This document shows, in pieces, positions 6,000 to 6,483 of a DNA stretch of 6,483 nucleotides. Both the position numbers and the translations under genes were made by a program. A model generated the notes under the pieces. That model was given only the letters and a program-made list of their open reading frames with translations. It did no database searches and was not told where the DNA came from. This stretch comes from Saprospiraceae bacterium (lineage in GTDB: Bacteria > Bacteroidota > Bacteroidia > Chitinophagales > Saprospiraceae): the NCBI GenBank assembly GCA_014379065.1, contig JACMMM010000319.1, forward strand, positions 1-6,483, read 5' to 3'. Position 1 is the first letter of the stretch. Each line of letters starts with the position of its first letter.

Positions 6000-6416
6000 A
6001 TGAAAATCAAATTACGAAGATTGAACGATGCCGTTCATTTTGAATGCTCAACCGAAGAAGGCCTCCGCACCGAAACCGACGGCTCGCCCGATGTCGGCGG
6101 CGAAGGCAAGGCGCCCCGCCCTATGCAACTTTTGCTGATGAGCCATGCCTCTTGCAGCGCTATTGACGTGGTGCATCTGCTCAAAAAAATGCGACAACCA
6201 CTCACCGATATCCGGGTCGAAGCAGATGGCGAACGCATGCCCGGCGAAGTTCCTTCCGTGTTCCGGAAAATCCACCTGCATTATATTCTCACAGGAAATT
6301 TAGAGGAACAAAGCGCCGAAAAAGCCATCCGTCTTTCCGTGGAAAAATACTGTTCGGTAGGTGCGATGTTGTCCAAAACAGCTGAAATAACTTGGTCGAT
6401 TGAAATAATTCGGTGA
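6000..6416 (+). CDS. OsmC/Ohr family protein (YhfA-like)
   Basis: A 138-aa protein of the OsmC/Ohr superfamily, small cytosolic dimers that often reduce organic hydroperoxides through a pair of cysteines. The first cysteine, C52, lies in the LLLMSHASCSAIDVVHLLKK helix and the second, C118, in EKYCSVGAML, the expected spacing for the family. The loop GSPDVGGEGKAPRPMQLLL (28-46) matches the G-G-x-G-x-x-P-x-P-x-x-L-L family pattern. The true substrate is unknown; the YhfA-like branch is less characterised than Ohr or OsmC. I start at ATG 6000-6002. An in-frame upstream ATG at 5951 or a non-ATG start at 5943 would translate part of the inverted repeat and add non-family residues. The stop TGA (6414-6416) spans the first and second units of an octamer array. 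It lies 116 bp after ppc and may have its own promoter, which I could not identify. Confidence 0.85.
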   Translation: MKIKLRRLNDAVHFECSTEEGLRTETDGSPDVGGEGKAPRPMQLLLMSHASCSAIDVVHLLKKMRQPLTDIRVEADGERMPGEVPSVFRKIHLHYILTGNLEEQSAEKAIRLSVEKYCSVGAMLSKTAEITWSIEIIR

Positions 6417-6447
6417 TTCGGTTATTTAGGGATTTGGTTATTTGAGG
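6408..6447 (+). repeat. Octanucleotide tandem array (5 units)
   Basis: Five in-phase 8-nt units: ATTCGGTG, ATTCGGTT, ATTTAGGG, ATTTGGTT, ATTTGAGG. The first unit overlaps the last two codons (Ile-Arg) and the TG of the TGA stop of the OsmC gene. Like the heptamer arrays near the left edge, it sits exactly at a gene's 3' end, but the sequence and period differ. Confidence 0.65.
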
Positions 6448-6449
6448 GC

Positions 6450-6483
6450 TCCGTTCTTGGATACTCGGGTTGCCAACCACGGA
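6450..6483. repeat. Inverted repeat at the window edge, possible terminator
   Basis: TCCGTTCTTGG (6450-6460) pairs with CCAACCACGGA (6473-6483), 9 of 11 positions, around a 12-nt loop. Its right arm ends at the last base of the window, so the stem may be longer. It could form a hairpin downstream of the OsmC gene; whether a T-run follows cannot be seen. Confidence 0.45.

Overview
The window looks like a chromosomal segment from a member of the Bacteroidota, probably the Saprospiria (Haliscomenobacter/Lewinella type). This rests on the recognisable style of the proteins (a TIGR02757/DUF2400 protein, a Bacteroidota-type helix-turn-helix regulator, a short phosphoenolpyruvate carboxylase of about 853 codons), the lack of Shine-Dalgarno sequences, and a Bacteroidota-like -7 element before carA. 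The placement is inferred from memory of these families, not from a search.

Layout. Positions 1-170 hold two heptanucleotide repeat arrays in opposite orientation. The DUF2400 gene follows on the minus strand (156-959), then a third heptamer array (968-1058), then a minus-strand DNA-binding regulator gene (1061-2080). A 148-bp divergent spacer (2081-2228) separates this from plus-strand carA (2229-3311). ppc follows 10 bp later (3322-5883). A spacer with a long imperfect inverted repeat (5908-5987) leads to an OsmC/Ohr-family gene (6000-6416). An octamer array and a partial inverted repeat run to the window edge.

Function. carA and ppc look co-transcribed. Both products draw on bicarbonate: carbamoyl-phosphate synthetase makes carbamoyl phosphate, and PPC makes oxaloacetate and hence aspartate. 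These two products meet at aspartate carbamoyltransferase in pyrimidine synthesis. carB is not in the window. The ppc gene is interrupted by a single in-frame TAA at codon 350, inside the conserved active-site segment ending in RQDSR. The reading frame is unchanged on both sides and every other catalytic residue I could place is present.

The most unusual feature is how the repeats relate to gene ends. The stop codons of both minus-strand genes are the TGA core of a heptamer unit (the second one degenerate), and the stop of the OsmC gene lies at the first unit boundary of an octamer array. Three different short-period repeat families occupy the 3' flanks of four genes. I found no tRNA, rRNA, CRISPR array, insertion sequence or clear mobile element.
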